DNA of 64,000 nt from Rubripirellula obstinata (lineage in GTDB: Bacteria; Planctomycetota; Planctomycetia; Pirellulales; Pirellulaceae): assembly GCF_001642955.1 (NCBI RefSeq), contig NZ_LWSK01000003.1, positions 1 to 64,000 of the forward strand, read 5' to 3'. A program made the position numbers and the translations under genes. Positions 19,593 through 29,236 of the stretch are shown one piece after another. The notes below the pieces were generated by a model that saw only the letters and a program-made list of their open reading frames with translations, was not told where the DNA came from and made no database searches. Numbering within the stretch: the first letter of the stretch is position 1; each line of letters starts with the position of its first letter.

Positions 19593-20612
19593 CTAAGAAA
19601 GGTCAACGTGGATCTTTGTAAACTCGCCTGGCTTGTCGCTCCAACGCTTTAGGATTTCCGGTGCCGATGCCAAGGGAACCGTTGCGGTGATCACGTCATC
19701 GACCGGGAATTTGCCAGATTCCAGCAGTTGGATCACCGCTGCGAAATCCTCGGGAAGCGCGTTGCGTGAACCGAGTATGTCGATTTCTTTCATGACAAAG
19801 AGCTTTGTTTCGTAATCCACCGGTGCCTTCGCATACCCGATGTAAACAACGCGGCCGGCAAAGCAGACTTCGTCGACGGCACTGCGGAAGGTTTGCGGCA
19901 GCCCAACGGCCTCCACGATCACGTCCGGCCCTCGATCGTCAGTGAGCTGGCGTAATCGGTCATGCAACGATTCGGATTGTGAGTTGATCCCGATCGTTGC
20001 TCCGCATTTCTTTCCCAATTCCAACTTCGAATCGTCAACATCAATGGCGATCACCATTGCTCCGCGCGCCGCCGCACCCGCGATCACTCCCAGCCCAATG
20101 GCTCCGCAACCAAACACGGCAACCGTTTCATCACGCAACACTCGACCTCGGGCCACCGCATGAAACCCGACCGTGATCGGCTCGACAAGGGCAAGTTCGG
20201 TGATCGACAAAGTGGAGGATGCGATCAGTTTTTGCCAGGGTGCAGTAAAGAACTCCGACAACGCACCGTTTCGTTGAACGCCGAGCGTTTCATTGTGTTG
20301 GCAGCAATTCGTGCGCCCCACTCGACATGCTGCGCACGTACCACAGGCAGTGTAAGGCAGGACCAAGACATTTTGCCCAATCCGCAGTTCATCCGGTACG
20401 TCCGATCCTATTGACTCGATCGTTGCTCCGATCTCGTGTCCCGGAATTCGGGGATAGCTGACCAAAGGGTTCAGCCCACGGAACGTGCTTAAGTCACTCC
20501 CGCACAAACCCACCCGCTGGACTTTCAATAAAACTTCGTCCGGTGCAGGGGTGGGGCGATCGAGTTCAACAACACTTGTGCTGCCCGGATCGTCAATTTG
20601 TAACGCCTTCAT
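19593..20612 (-). CDS. Zinc MDR dehydrogenase, probable L-galactonate 5-dehydrogenase
   Basis: 339 residues from the ATG at 20612 ([10 protein letters not shown]), 14 bases after the lactonase gene; a TTG at 20630 is a weaker alternative. The zinc-binding [10 protein letters not shown], the [10 protein letters not shown] block, the structural-zinc cysteines ([15 protein letters not shown]) and the Rossmann motif [13 protein letters not shown] define a medium-chain zinc dehydrogenase. In Bacteroides a homologous gene beside a cog3618 lactonase and an aldo/keto reductase oxidises L-galactonate to D-tagaturonate. The same trio stands here, with a tagaturonate epimerase, so this role is proposed. 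L-fuconate is the main alternative substrate. Confidence 0.8.
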   Translation of the reverse strand: MKALQIDDPGSTSVVELDRPTPAPDEVLLKVQRVGLCGSDLSTFRGLNPLVSYPRIPGHEIGATIESIGSDVPDELRIGQNVLVLPYTACGTCAACRVGRTNCCQHNETLGVQRNGALSEFFTAPWQKLIASSTLSITELALVEPITVGFHAVARGRVLRDETVAVFGCGAIGLGVIAGAAARGAMVIAIDVDDSKLELGKKCGATIGINSQSESLHDRLRQLTDDRGPDVIVEAVGLPQTFRSAVDEVCFAGRVVYIGYAKAPVDYETKLFVMKEIDILGSRNALPEDFAAVIQLLESGKFPVDDVITATVPLASAPEILKRWSDKPGEFTKIHVDLS

Positions 20613-20626
20613 TTGAATCTGTACTT

Positions 20627-21466
20627 TCAATTGGGTATTTGTACGCCATACGCTTTTGCTGCGCTTGCGCCAAAAAATGCACTCTGTTCGGCTTGTGAAA
20701 GTTCGGCAGCAAACCGGTTAGCGATCTGGAACCAGCGTTTGTATTCGGACGCGATCAGGCACACCGGCCAATCCGACCCAAACATCAGCCGCTGGGGGCC
20801 GAACGCTTCCAGTACGGTTTCCCAGTAGGGCAGCAAATCGTTTGCGGTCCACGCGCCGTGGTCGGCTTCGGTAACAAGACCAGAGAACTTGCAAAAGACA
20901 TTCGGACGTTTGGCAATGTCGATGATGTTTGAACGCCAAGGTTCGAGTTGTTTTTCCCGAATACGCGGCTTCGCAATATGGTCTAGGATGAAGGTTTGAT
21001 CTGGATGGAGATCAATGAACTTCGTCGCGACGGGAAGATGCTTCTCAAAAATCAAGATGTCGTAGGCGAGGCCATAGTCTCGCAACAACTTCACGCCACG
21101 ATTGAAATCTTCCCCGAGCAAGAACGAGTCATCGGGTTCATCTTGAACGACATGGCGCAGGGCCTTTAGCTTTGGCCGCTCCGAAACAGCATCCAACTGG
21201 CTTTGGACGTTTGCATGTCGAAGCGGCACCCAGCCCACAACGCCCAAAATGAAGTCGTTTGCATCACCGTAGTCGAGCAAAAATTCTGTTTCCTCAAACG
21301 ACTGCCTCGCTTGCACGGATACCACGCCATCAATTCCCACGCTGTCGATTTCCTGCTTTAGGTTAGCGGGAGTAAAATCGCGTCGCAGTTGGTCCATCGA
21401 ATCATCGATCCAACCGTAATCGGCGGGGTCGTAATTCCAAAAATGGTGATGGGAATCAATTTTCAT
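20627..21466 (-). CDS. Amidohydrolase-2 lactonase, L-galactono/L-fucono-lactonase type
   Basis: 279 residues, starting [20 protein letters not shown]. The HxH metal motif, the HIAKP block (about residue 162) and [10 protein letters not shown] are those of cog3618 amidohydrolases (TIM barrel, PF04909). Characterised members hydrolyse L-fucono-1,5- and L-galactono-1,5-lactones. It would open the lactone made by the aldo/keto reductase upstream (23005) to the aldonate used by the dehydrogenase downstream. Length (279) is normal for the family. The whole group 24503-19593 is on one strand and reads as one operon. Confidence 0.85.
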   Translation of the reverse strand: MKIDSHHHFWNYDPADYGWIDDSMDQLRRDFTPANLKQEIDSVGIDGVVSVQARQSFEETEFLLDYGDANDFILGVVGWVPLRHANVQSQLDAVSERPKLKALRHVVQDEPDDSFLLGEDFNRGVKLLRDYGLAYDILIFEKHLPVATKFIDLHPDQTFILDHIAKPRIREKQLEPWRSNIIDIAKRPNVFCKFSGLVTEADHGAWTANDLLPYWETVLEAFGPQRLMFGSDWPVCLIASEYKRWFQIANRFAAELSQAEQSAFFGASAAKAYGVQIPN

Positions 21467-21504
21467 CGCATTGCTTTCAAGAGTGTCGTCATCGCTGCTG
21501 CTGC

Positions 21505-21939
21505 TTACACAATCGGTGTAACGCCCTTCTTGATGATGATGTTTCCGTACTTGGCGGTTTCCCCCGTCATTAACACCGCTGTCGCGATCCTTGCGCGTTC
21601 ATAAAAAGCAAAGCGATCAAGTCGCGTAATCGCGGGAGCGTCAGGAGCATGCTTGGAGATGGAAACGAGGTAAGATGCCTCGACCGAATCATCCAATGTG
21701 TCGGGCGAGACGGCTGCCATCATGATCAACGGGTTATCCACGTACGCATCAAGCTCCATCAGTGGCAAGATGGCGTCAAGCAACGCGGCGATTCCAATTC
21801 CATCCGCCCGCAACACGCGGTCGTTGAATTGGTGGCCAGGAAAATGAGCATCCGCGAGCACAAGTTCCTCGCCATGCCCCATGCGATAGATTTCAGCCAA
21901 CAGTTCAGGAGACAGCAGAGGTGAGATACCTTTAAGCAT
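21505..21939 (-). CDS. fucU: RbsD/FucU family sugar mutarotase
   Basis: 144 residues, start MLKGISPLLSPELLAEIYRM. The pattern LKGI...L...L...GHGEELVLADAHFPG with the catalytic His in MGHGEE, and the end YGNIIIKKGV, define the RbsD/FucU fold. FucU members interconvert the anomers of L-fucose. L-galactose has the same ring stereochemistry, so the enzyme could supply the anomer needed by the dehydrogenase encoded next to it. The start overlaps the end of the aldo/keto reductase gene by 8 bases, a sign of translational coupling. Gene name by family; L-fucose versus L-galactose not resolved. Confidence 0.85.
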   Translation of the reverse strand: MLKGISPLLSPELLAEIYRMGHGEELVLADAHFPGHQFNDRVLRADGIGIAALLDAILPLMELDAYVDNPLIMMAAVSPDTLDDSVEASYLVSISKHAPDAPAITRLDRFAFYERARIATAVLMTGETAKYGNIIIKKGVTPIV

Positions 21940-23005
21940 GATCGTTCACGGCCAAGTAGGGATAGTCTTCAGCGATCAACCCGCTGTTCTTCAATTCGCT
22001 CCAAAACGCATCCGCTGGTTTTGCATGAACCAACGAAACATTTTGGGCGATACGTCCGGGGCGGCTGCTATTAAGCGCCGTCGCAATCACACCAGGTGGC
22101 GACATACCAAAGGCGACACAGGCTTCGGCAGGCGAGACTTGGTGCCGGGCACAGATGTCATGAAATTTCGCTCGCCATTTCAATAGCGATTGATCTTCGG
22201 CAGATTCACCCGTGATCTTTCGATAGTCAAAGAAGTCTTCCCCGATCAAGAATCCTGAATTGAAGACCGCTGAATTGATCACCGAGATATTCCGCTTGCG
22301 AAGCGATTCAACAAAATCCAACAGATCTTGTGAATGCTCGTAGATTGTCAGGCTGGTTGCGAGCATGACCCAGTCTAGGTCGTAGGTGTCGCAAAGCCGC
22401 TGCGACACGCGCCAGTCCTTCGACCCGACGCCGATCGCCGAAACCGTGCCACGGTCCTTCAGCTCGAACAATGCTTGATAGGCTCCACCAAGATCGTCCC
22501 ATCGCGCGCTAGCGTCTGACTCATCAACGGCCGAGGCTAGATACTCGTCTGGATCGTGTACCGAAACGATTTGTGGTTGATAGGGTGCGAGCAACTCACA
22601 GCCCTGTTCCCAACATCGAAGCATACCGTCGTAACTGATGTCTTGGACGGCGTCATGCTTTAGGTCGACCCAAGCACCAGGTTCGAATGTCGGTTCAGAA
22701 CCCACAAGCGGCACTCTCCGCCAGCCAAGCTTGTTGCTGATCAAAATGTCCTGCTGATCGATACCAAGCTGCGTCAGCGCCGCAGCCATGCACTCCAGTG
22801 CAAGCCCCGCTCCGTACTTACCCGCCGAGTCCGCCACCACGACGCCAGTCGATTGGGTAAACCACTGTGACACGATTTCTCGCTTTACCTCGTCGCCAAT
22901 TGCCTGATACAGGTTGCCCAAAGCGCTGGAACCAAAAATGATTGGTGGCAACTGCAAGGCGGTCGTCCCGAGTTGAGATGTCGTTGAATTGGTTTGCATT
23001 GACAT
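21932..23005 (-). CDS. Aldo/keto reductase, probable L-galactose (L-fucose) 1-dehydrogenase
   Basis: 357 residues. The aldo/keto reductase tetrad is visible: Asp in VVADSAGKYGAG, Tyr in the same block, Lys in DILISNKLGWRR and His in IVSVHDPDEY. AIGVGSKDW and the C-terminal LNSSRPGRIAQNV cofactor loop complete the fold. Close relatives oxidise L-fucose, L-galactose or D-threo-aldoses at C1 to the lactone. With the lactonase, the MDR dehydrogenase and the tagaturonate epimerase in the same operon, L-galactose is the most coherent substrate. A second start (ATG at 22999) would shorten it by two residues. Confidence 0.82.
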   Translation of the reverse strand: MSMQTNSTTSQLGTTALQLPPIIFGSSALGNLYQAIGDEVKREIVSQWFTQSTGVVVADSAGKYGAGLALECMAAALTQLGIDQQDILISNKLGWRRVPLVGSEPTFEPGAWVDLKHDAVQDISYDGMLRCWEQGCELLAPYQPQIVSVHDPDEYLASAVDESDASARWDDLGGAYQALFELKDRGTVSAIGVGSKDWRVSQRLCDTYDLDWVMLATSLTIYEHSQDLLDFVESLRKRNISVINSAVFNSGFLIGEDFFDYRKITGESAEDQSLLKWRAKFHDICARHQVSPAEACVAFGMSPPGVIATALNSSRPGRIAQNVSLVHAKPADAFWSELKNSGLIAEDYPYLAVNDHA

Positions 23006-23023
23006 TCGCCGTGTGAGTTGGCT

Positions 23024-23227
23024 GTAGTGGACGAGGCAACGAGCTGACGTTTACCCACAACTCAACCTCTTAACGTAGCCACAAGCTGCCAGCTTGTTAG
23101 CTGATTGTCAGTTTAGCTCACAAGCTGGCAGCTTGTGGCTACGTTTGCCGACTTGTGGGTAGCTGACAGGAGGCAACGAGTCCCCGTCCGTTGCCGCATG
23201 AAAAGGACTCGTTGCCTCGTCCACTAC
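23024..23227. repeat. Nested REP-like hairpins between two operon genes
   Basis: Outer arms GTAGTGGACGAGGCAACGAG (23024-23043) and its complement (23208-23227) enclose a second hairpin at 23073-23144 (25-bp arms, ACGTAGCCACAAGCTGCCAG and complement), plus another AGGCAACGAGTCC arm at 23171. The inner element looks inserted into an older one. Ends are GTAG...CTAC as in the other members. Confidence 0.7.
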
Positions 23228-23252
23228 CTTGAAATCAAATCTTGTTAAAACA

Positions 23253-24503
23253 CTAGCCAACGAACAGCGGGCGTAAGTGCCGCTCGAAGATATTCTTGGT
23301 CACCTCGCCGCCCACGATCGCTGCGTTGGACTTCAGCAGGTCGGTGTAACGTGATCCATGCTTCGCCGCGACCTTGAACGACACGTGCAGAAGTTGGCGC
23401 ATGTGCGGGTTGAAGTGTTCGTTGCTTTGAATGTGGCGAATTGCACTCGCCATCCGTTGCCCAGTCCATTGGTTGACTGTATCGGCGGCCGGCAGCTTGG
23501 TGTGGTCGATATCGATGACGCTGGCGTAAGGAGCACAGAATTCATCGACATGCTCAAGAGCATAGGCGTAGATCTCTTTGGTGAGTTTAAGACCATCACC
23601 GCCCGCTTCGGCCAGCCCGATGATCTCCTCCAGCCATGTCGTGCCGGCGGTTTTCAGATGCAATCCAGCCCCGGTGCGCTGCAAGCATTCGCGAATGATC
23701 GGATAGAGACTGAATTTATCGCTGCCACTGTGAACGCTAAGTTTCAACGTCTTCGGCAAACCATACGTCTTGACTGCATGTGCAATCACGGACACGTCAT
23801 CGTTGAACTCTCTCGCGAACTGCTTGAGATCGCCGACGTAATCGACTCCCTTGTTGAATCGACCGGTGAACTTTGGTGCGATCGTTTGCACAGGGACGCC
23901 TTCGTCTGCGATCGCTGCCAAAATCACCAGCAGCTCCGGTGGTGTCTGAGGCGCATCGGTTTCATCCATCGATATTTCCGCGATGGTATTGTCGTCGCCC
24001 TTGGTGTCAACAATGTGCCGATAGATGGCTCCGGCCTCGTTCACCGCCAACAGGTATTGCTCCGCCACACGCAACACGTCTTCTTTGGTCACCTCAAGCG
24101 GTGCCGACATTCCGTCGATCTGGAGTGAACCGACCAGTTCTGGGTGCCGGTCGACGAATGCTGCGACGTCATCGGGCGAAGCAGGTTTGCCAATTGAGTC
24201 GGCCACATCGATTGTGAAAAAATCGCTGCACGGCAAAAACGGTTCGACGGTCGTCAACTGAATATGGTCGGCATCAACATGCCAAGACTTATCCCAGCCG
24301 AGTTGCTCGACGGCGCTCTTGGCGGCATCAAACACGCTTTGTGGCTGTGAACCGACGAACGTGTGCTCACGGTTGGACTTGTTCCATACAGGTGTCACAT
24401 CGACACCCTCGTCGGCAAGTAATTGAAAGGCTCGCAATTGAGCCACTGCCTGATGGGCGAAACGATCGCCCACGCCAAACGTGTATTTCTCGATGGGGAG
24501 CAT
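23253..24503 (-). CDS. uxaE: Tagaturonate epimerase family (UxaE-like)
   Basis: 416 residues, start MLPIEKYTFGVGDRFAHQAV. The pattern GVGDRFAHQ, the WHVDADHI block, EISMDETDAPQTPPELL, IAPKFTGRFNKGVDYVGD and LSVHSGSDKFSLYPI, with the end GSRYTDLLK, match the tagaturonate/fructuronate epimerase family (UxaE). The enzyme interconverts D-tagaturonate and D-fructuronate in the cytoplasm. It is first in the operon ending at 19593, so tagaturonate made by the last enzyme would enter the fructuronate/mannonate route to KDG. This joins L-galactose and hexuronate catabolism. UxuB and UxuA are not in the window. A divergent AraC gene starts 156 bases away. Confidence 0.8.
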   Translation of the reverse strand: MLPIEKYTFGVGDRFAHQAVAQLRAFQLLADEGVDVTPVWNKSNREHTFVGSQPQSVFDAAKSAVEQLGWDKSWHVDADHIQLTTVEPFLPCSDFFTIDVADSIGKPASPDDVAAFVDRHPELVGSLQIDGMSAPLEVTKEDVLRVAEQYLLAVNEAGAIYRHIVDTKGDDNTIAEISMDETDAPQTPPELLVILAAIADEGVPVQTIAPKFTGRFNKGVDYVGDLKQFAREFNDDVSVIAHAVKTYGLPKTLKLSVHSGSDKFSLYPIIRECLQRTGAGLHLKTAGTTWLEEIIGLAEAGGDGLKLTKEIYAYALEHVDEFCAPYASVIDIDHTKLPAADTVNQWTGQRMASAIRHIQSNEHFNPHMRQLLHVSFKVAAKHGSRYTDLLKSNAAIVGGEVTKNIFERHLRPLFVG

Positions 24504-24659
24504 GTATTTTATTTCCTAAGCAAGTTTAGTGACTCGCCTAATTGTCTCCGCATTAAACTGGTGTTCCATAGCCAAGATTGACATTTGCATGTCTATTCTT
24601 AACATTGAAAAATGCCTTAGGTTCTTTGGCGTGTCCGAGAAAAATCGAACGAGCAAACG

Positions 24660-25580
24660 ATGCCTACAGACTCCCAGCCTGAACTGAATCAGTCGGATCC
24701 GGCGTTCATATCGGATCAAGTTTCGCAAGCGCGCCGGTACTACTTGGACTTGAACCCTTCGACCAACGACGCTCTGACGGTCGTTTGCGGAGGCGTGGAG
24801 CGGACGCGAGCAGATTATGTGATCAGCCGTGATTGTTTTCCCTATTTCGGGATGGAATTGGTTACCGAAGGTCGTGGCGAAGTGTGGCTGGGAGATCGCA
24901 ACTTCTCACTGACGCCGGGAGTCATGTTTGCCTATGGACCGCAAACACCCCACCGAATTGTCAGCCGGCCCGAATTCCACATGCGTAAGTACTTTGTGGA
25001 CTTTACTGGGCATGAAGCCGAGGCCGCTCTTCGTCAGACGGGTTTACTCTCAGGCAGCACGCTTCTTGCGACCCGAATGCATGAACTCGTCGCACTCTTC
25101 GAGATGCTCGATCGCGAAGCACGCATCGACGGCGAAATCGCAGGGGAAGTTTGTAGGCATGTGTTGCAACTTTTGTTTGCCAAGATCCGACAATGCTGCC
25201 TTGCGGAATCGCCCACGATGCCTCGCGCCTATGAGACTTACGAACGTGTCCGTGAGCATATCGAAAAGCATTTCCTGCGATTGAAGAACGTTGATGAAGT
25301 TGCGGCGGAATGCGACATCACACCGGTCCACCTGTCGCGACTATTTCGTCGCTTTGGAGGCATTGGTGCTTATCGTTTTTTGCTCCGAAAAAAAATGAAT
25401 CGGGCCGCAGAAATGCTGTTGGAAGAACGACTGCTGGTCAAACAGGTCGCAGAGGAGCTTGATTTTTCTGATGCGTTTCAGTTTTCTCGCGCCTTCAAAC
25501 GCATCTACGGAATTCCTCCCAATCAATTGGTTGAATCTCGCCAAGCGGCTCTTGAAGCCATTAAGCGATCAAGCTCTTGA
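24660..25580 (+). CDS. AraC-family transcription regulator
   Basis: 306 residues. An N-terminal cupin-type sensor (about 15-160, with [20 protein letters not shown] and [15 protein letters not shown]) precedes the two-helix-turn-helix DNA-binding domain (about 200-295): [20 protein letters not shown] and FRRFGG, then [20 protein letters not shown] and [12 protein letters not shown]. The gene is divergent from the L-galactose-type operon (24503 leftward), so it probably regulates it, sensing the sugar or an intermediate through the cupin. Length is typical. Confidence 0.88.
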   Translation: MPTDSQPELNQSDPAFISDQVSQARRYYLDLNPSTNDALTVVCGGVERTRADYVISRDCFPYFGMELVTEGRGEVWLGDRNFSLTPGVMFAYGPQTPHRIVSRPEFHMRKYFVDFTGHEAEAALRQTGLLSGSTLLATRMHELVALFEMLDREARIDGEIAGEVCRHVLQLLFAKIRQCCLAESPTMPRAYETYERVREHIEKHFLRLKNVDEVAAECDITPVHLSRLFRRFGGIGAYRFLLRKKMNRAAEMLLEERLLVKQVAEELDFSDAFQFSRAFKRIYGIPPNQLVESRQAALEAIKRSSS

Positions 25581-25693
25581 CGACGTGACCGTGGACATCA
25601 GTCAAGCGGAAATCACGGCCCTGATATCGGTACGTCAGGCGCTGGTGGTCGCGTTGGCAACCAGGAAGACGAGTATTGTTTTCATGACATGAC

Positions 25694-27403
25694 CTACTCT
25701 TTTGGTTTGCGGCCTAGCGCTGCGTCCTGTTCATCTGCCACGTAGTAAGGGTTGTCTTTGATCGCTTGCAGTGTTTCAGCCGATATCTTTGCTGCCTTGA
25801 TCCTTGATTGCGGCGTATCGTCCCAAAATTCTTTCGCGACACGATTGATGTTCGCGATCGCAGACTTCACCTCGGGGTCATCGACTTGTTCGGGGCGTGC
25901 TGCTCCGGCTTGCTCGCGAAGGTCCGCAAGTTGTTTCTTTAGCAACACCAATTCGGCTGCGTAGGATGGGTCGTCGATCACGTTGTTCATCTCTTGCGGG
26001 TCTTTTTCCAGATCGTACAGTTCCCAGCCCGGCGGGGTGGCGATCTCGCCGAACGGATTCTGCCGCGCGTCATAGGGGATCGGAGTGCCGGTGAAAAACA
26101 GCAACTTGAATCGCTTGGTGCGGATGCCCAGGTGCGCGGGAACTTCGTGGTGGATCATGTGCATCCAGTACTGATAGTACGCAGCCTCTTTCCAGTTCGC
26201 AGGTTCGTCGCCAGTCGTTATCAGCGACGCAAAACTCTTTCCCTGCATCACGTCGGGTGCTTTTCCGCCGGCAAAGTCGATCAGAGTCGGCGCGAAGTCG
26301 ATGTTTTCAATGATCGAATCGTTCACGCTGCCGGCCGAAACAGACTTGGGGTAGCGCACGATCAGCGGCATCTTCAGTGACTCCTCGTAGCCCCAGCGTT
26401 TGTCCATGTAGTCGTGTTCACCAAGCCAAAATCCTTGATCGCCCGTGTAGACGATCAACGTGTTGTCCAACTGGTCGGTGTCTTCAAGATGCTTGATCAC
26501 GCGAGCGAGGTTGTCGTCGACACCTTTGACGCAGCGCAGGTAGCGTTTGAGATAGTATTGATAGCCACGGCTGGTCGCTTCGTTTGCCGAAAATTTGTCG
26601 TCGAATCCGCCGTAGCGAAAGTAGTTTCGGCGGAGGTTGCGACCGCTGACCGAAGTGCCGATGTACGGGGTCAATTCGTCGTTGGCACCGCGAGTGGCGA
26701 TGGAACCATGATTGCCCGGACTATACATGCTGGCCGGTTCAGGAATAAACGTGTCGGCCAAGTAGGATTCATAGCGAGGCGCGTAGTCAAACATGTCATG
26801 CGGCGCTTTGTAGTGCAGCATCAGAAAAAACGGTTTCTGGTCGTCCCGCTCCGCTAACCATTTTAATGTCGAGTCGGTGATCACGTCGCTGGAGTGACCT
26901 TGGGTAAGCATCGGTTTCTGTTGGCCTCGTACTCGGAATCGCGGGTCAAAGTACTCGCCTTGTCCGATCAAAACTTGGTAGTGGTCAAATGCTTCGGGAC
27001 GATCGTGCAAATGCCACTTTCCGATGATCGCGGTTTGGTAACCGGCATCGTTCATCGCGTGGGCAAGGTATTGACGCTCCGCCGGCACGCCACCCATCAA
27101 CGTGTGACATCCGACCATGTGCGGGTACTGCCCCGTGATGATGCTGGCCCGACTGGGAACACAGATCGAATTGGTGCAGACGACGTTGTTGAATCGCATC
27201 CCTTCGGCAGCCAACCGGTCGATGGTGGGCGTGGGATTCAGCGCTGCCAGCCGACTGCCGTAGGCACCGATGGCTTGCGAAGTGTGATCGTCCGACATCA
27301 CGAACAAGACGTTCGGCCGGGCGGAGTTTGTCGATTCGTCACCGGCGAAGGCTGTCGAGCAAAGTGCGAGTGCGGCGATCAGGAAGCAGTTGAGTTGTAT
27401 CAT
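25694..27403 (-). CDS. Secreted S1 sulfatase, formylglycine type
   Basis: 569 residues with a signal peptide (1-20, ends STAFA). Metal ligands are in FVMSDDHTS (Asp38-Asp39). The maturation motif is CVPSR with Cys81 as the residue converted to formylglycine, followed by [10 protein letters not shown]. Further blocks are [16 protein letters not shown] and [19 protein letters not shown]. This is a type I sulfatase of the S1 family, the group that desulfates algal galactans; a 6-sulfate on L-galactose is a likely target here. An anaerobic-type or FGE maturase must be elsewhere. Its ATG overlaps the stop of the BNR_4 gene (ATGA), so the two are co-translated. The S1 subfamily cannot be given by eye. 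Confidence 0.9.
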   Translation of the reverse strand: MIQLNCFLIAALALCSTAFAGDESTNSARPNVLFVMSDDHTSQAIGAYGSRLAALNPTPTIDRLAAEGMRFNNVVCTNSICVPSRASIITGQYPHMVGCHTLMGGVPAERQYLAHAMNDAGYQTAIIGKWHLHDRPEAFDHYQVLIGQGEYFDPRFRVRGQQKPMLTQGHSSDVITDSTLKWLAERDDQKPFFLMLHYKAPHDMFDYAPRYESYLADTFIPEPASMYSPGNHGSIATRGANDELTPYIGTSVSGRNLRRNYFRYGGFDDKFSANEATSRGYQYYLKRYLRCVKGVDDNLARVIKHLEDTDQLDNTLIVYTGDQGFWLGEHDYMDKRWGYEESLKMPLIVRYPKSVSAGSVNDSIIENIDFAPTLIDFAGGKAPDVMQGKSFASLITTGDEPANWKEAAYYQYWMHMIHHEVPAHLGIRTKRFKLLFFTGTPIPYDARQNPFGEIATPPGWELYDLEKDPQEMNNVIDDPSYAAELVLLKKQLADLREQAGAARPEQVDDPEVKSAIANINRVAKEFWDDTPQSRIKAAKISAETLQAIKDNPYYVADEQDAALGRKPKE

Positions 27404-28812
27404 GGATTTTGTTCATGGGTGTTGTTGGATGAACGGTTGTTGACGTTTTCGACGAACCCGACTGCGTCCAGGTCATAGTCAGCATAGGTACGAAACTCGC
27501 CTCGGTTCCAAAGAACAATGCGATTGTCTCCGTCACGGACAATGACCGGGCGAATGTTGCAAACCGGCGAATTCTGCGTGACGGCTTCCCAAACAATCGA
27601 ATGGATATCGTCGGTCACACCTACTTTGGCACGGTAGATTTCATGCTTCCCGCCAATCTCTTTCGCCGTTTTCGGGTCGACGTCGGTTGAGATGAAAACG
27701 ACGCTCGGATCGCTCGGGTCCAGTGTGATCAGCCCCGTGTAGCTGGACTCGTTCGTGTAAAGGCAATTTCCGGCGTAGGCAACTTCACGGTCGTGCCACT
27801 TTTCGCCGTCCCATGACGCAATGCGATAACGATGATCTTCGTTGCTGATGTACAAGGTGTAGCCAATGTGAGGATGCCCCTTGCCGTCGACCGTGATCGA
27901 ACTGGTCCAGGCCGCATTCGCAGCACTCTTTCCAGGCCCGCCGCGACTGATTCCGCTACCTTGATAGACTCGTTCCGCTTCACGAGGGGAAAGTGGTCCA
28001 TCGGTCGCTAGATTCTTAATCACAGTCCCGTCCGCTTTGTAAAAGTTGCCCTCTCGAAACTCGAAATAGTAGATGCTATTGCCATACACTCGTGGATGCG
28101 CGTCGGTAACACTCACATAGATCGAGTCTTTTCCATTGCCGGAATACCTTGCGTAGGGACGATTCCGCTGACCACCTTCATTCTTAAAAAAGTGGACTGG
28201 TTCGCTCCAAGTCTTGCCGTGGTCGGTGGAAGTCACGAAGGTCGGATTGAAATTAATGCCCCGGTAAAAATTGTAGAGCCTCTTCTCGTCGTCAAGCTCG
28301 TAGAGATTCATGTACGTGACACGATCCTTGGGATTCGGGGACGTCCGCTGATGCTTGACTTCATCGCTCCATTTCAGCGGGTCAGACGGATCGGAAATGC
28401 GTGAGTAGTGAAACTTGTCGCGATTGTGCTTCGCATAAGTCGCCAACACACTGCCGTCGGGCCGAACATGAAACACCGGCGAATTGTGATCGTCTCTAGA
28501 AAAATTATCTTGCATCGTTACCGTGCCGATCGACTGCTTCTGCACTAGATCGTAAACACCAACCGTCGCCGGTCCGGAGCCGTTTCCTGCGACTGAGCCA
28601 ATGAACAACTTGCCGTTTTGGGCAATGACCCGCGGATCTTGAAACCAACACCAACCGGTGTTTCGCGCAAAGACCGTGAACTTGTGGTCGTCCTTTGGGG
28701 TAGTCGTCTTCACCGACTCAGTCGTGCCCCCAACCTGTTCGGCGTGGACTTCGAGGCAAAACATGCAGCAAAGTAAAAGCGGGATGGTGGCGACGTAGAT
28801 CAAGCGATTCAT
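27400..28812 (-). CDS. Secreted BNR_4 beta-propeller protein, possible glycan lyase/hydrolase
   Basis: 470 residues from the ATG at 28812 (signal MNRLIYVATIPLLLCCMFCL, cut near VHAEQ). The body is a BNR_4-type beta-propeller (PF15892): NTGWCWFQDPRVI, FSRDDHNSPVFHVRPDGSVL, KFHYSRISDPSDPLKWS and FNPTFVTSTDHGKTW, with several Asp-box-like turns. The family occurs in algal polysaccharide loci, and some BNR-fold members are lyases or rhamnosidases. No catalytic assignment can be made here. It is coupled by a 4-base overlap to the sulfatase gene, so the pair probably act on the same glycan. Confidence 0.75.
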   Translation of the reverse strand: MNRLIYVATIPLLLCCMFCLEVHAEQVGGTTESVKTTTPKDDHKFTVFARNTGWCWFQDPRVIAQNGKLFIGSVAGNGSGPATVGVYDLVQKQSIGTVTMQDNFSRDDHNSPVFHVRPDGSVLATYAKHNRDKFHYSRISDPSDPLKWSDEVKHQRTSPNPKDRVTYMNLYELDDEKRLYNFYRGINFNPTFVTSTDHGKTWSEPVHFFKNEGGQRNRPYARYSGNGKDSIYVSVTDAHPRVYGNSIYYFEFREGNFYKADGTVIKNLATDGPLSPREAERVYQGSGISRGGPGKSAANAAWTSSITVDGKGHPHIGYTLYISNEDHRYRIASWDGEKWHDREVAYAGNCLYTNESSYTGLITLDPSDPSVVFISTDVDPKTAKEIGGKHEIYRAKVGVTDDIHSIVWEAVTQNSPVCNIRPVIVRDGDNRIVLWNRGEFRTYADYDLDAVGFVENVNNRSSNNTHEQNP

Positions 28813-28888
28813 TGTGATGATTGCCAATCGTGGTGGGTTGTTCTTTTATCCTCAGTACTTTTGGCGAGGGCCGTGCGATACCTCCGCT

Positions 28889-28942
28889 GCCAGGCGCTTC
28901 CACTGCCAGACGCTTCCGTTGCCTGGCGCTTCCACTGCCAGG
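28889..28942. repeat. 16-bp tandem repeat, 3.4 copies
   Basis: Units GCCAGGCGCTTCCACT, GCCAGACGCTTCCGTT and GCCTGGCGCTTCCACT follow each other directly, then GCCAGG. They lie 77 bases upstream of the BNR_4 start and 64 bases from the candidate operator. Confidence 0.75.
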
Positions 28943-29005
28943 CCACGCACAGACTTGGAAAGAAAACGCCTGAAAGGTCCTTGCAACAGGAACCGCCGAC
29001 TGTAG

Positions 29006-29018
29006 GATGTTAACAATC
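29006..29018. promoter_or_regulatory. Candidate operator, TGTTAACA core
   Basis: GATGTTAACAATC contains the core at 29008-29015 with near-symmetrical flanks. It is placed between the divergent BNR_4/sulfatase unit and the SSS symporter/GH16 unit, where one site could control both. Confidence 0.55.
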
Positions 29019-29236
29019 AACAGTGGGCTGTACAAGGATCGGGCCGCGATTTGCGGCATTTTAGCGTACGCCAAACGTTCTATTTGGCCCATCAAGCGAA
29101 CTGCGGCACCACAGGCGTCACCCAACCGCTCTGACAGATCGCGAAAATGTAAAGGTCGCATTCTCGGCAGACTGCCCGCAATTTGCACCGCCTTCGTTCA
29201 GAACAACGATTGCCTCCGCCGGATTTCAATCTCTCC

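Larger units (their letters stand above)
28813..29236. other. Divergent promoter region between the BNR_4 and symporter genes
   Basis: No gene. It holds a 16-bp tandem repeat (28889-28942) and a TGTTAACA candidate operator (29006-29018). Both flanking genes read away from it, so it must contain both promoters. Confidence 0.6.

Noticed and set aside
23358-24128. 256-codon open frame on the plus strand
   Set aside because: It lies wholly antisense to the tagaturonate epimerase gene, whose protein has clear family motifs. Composition (His, Arg, Val) is that of a mirrored frame.
24590-24606. Seventh TGTTAACA site before the AraC gene
   Set aside because: Only the half TTAACATTG is present, without the symmetrical left side.
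28889-28942. CRISPR array
   Set aside because: The 16-bp units are directly adjacent with no spacers, and no cas genes are present in the window.
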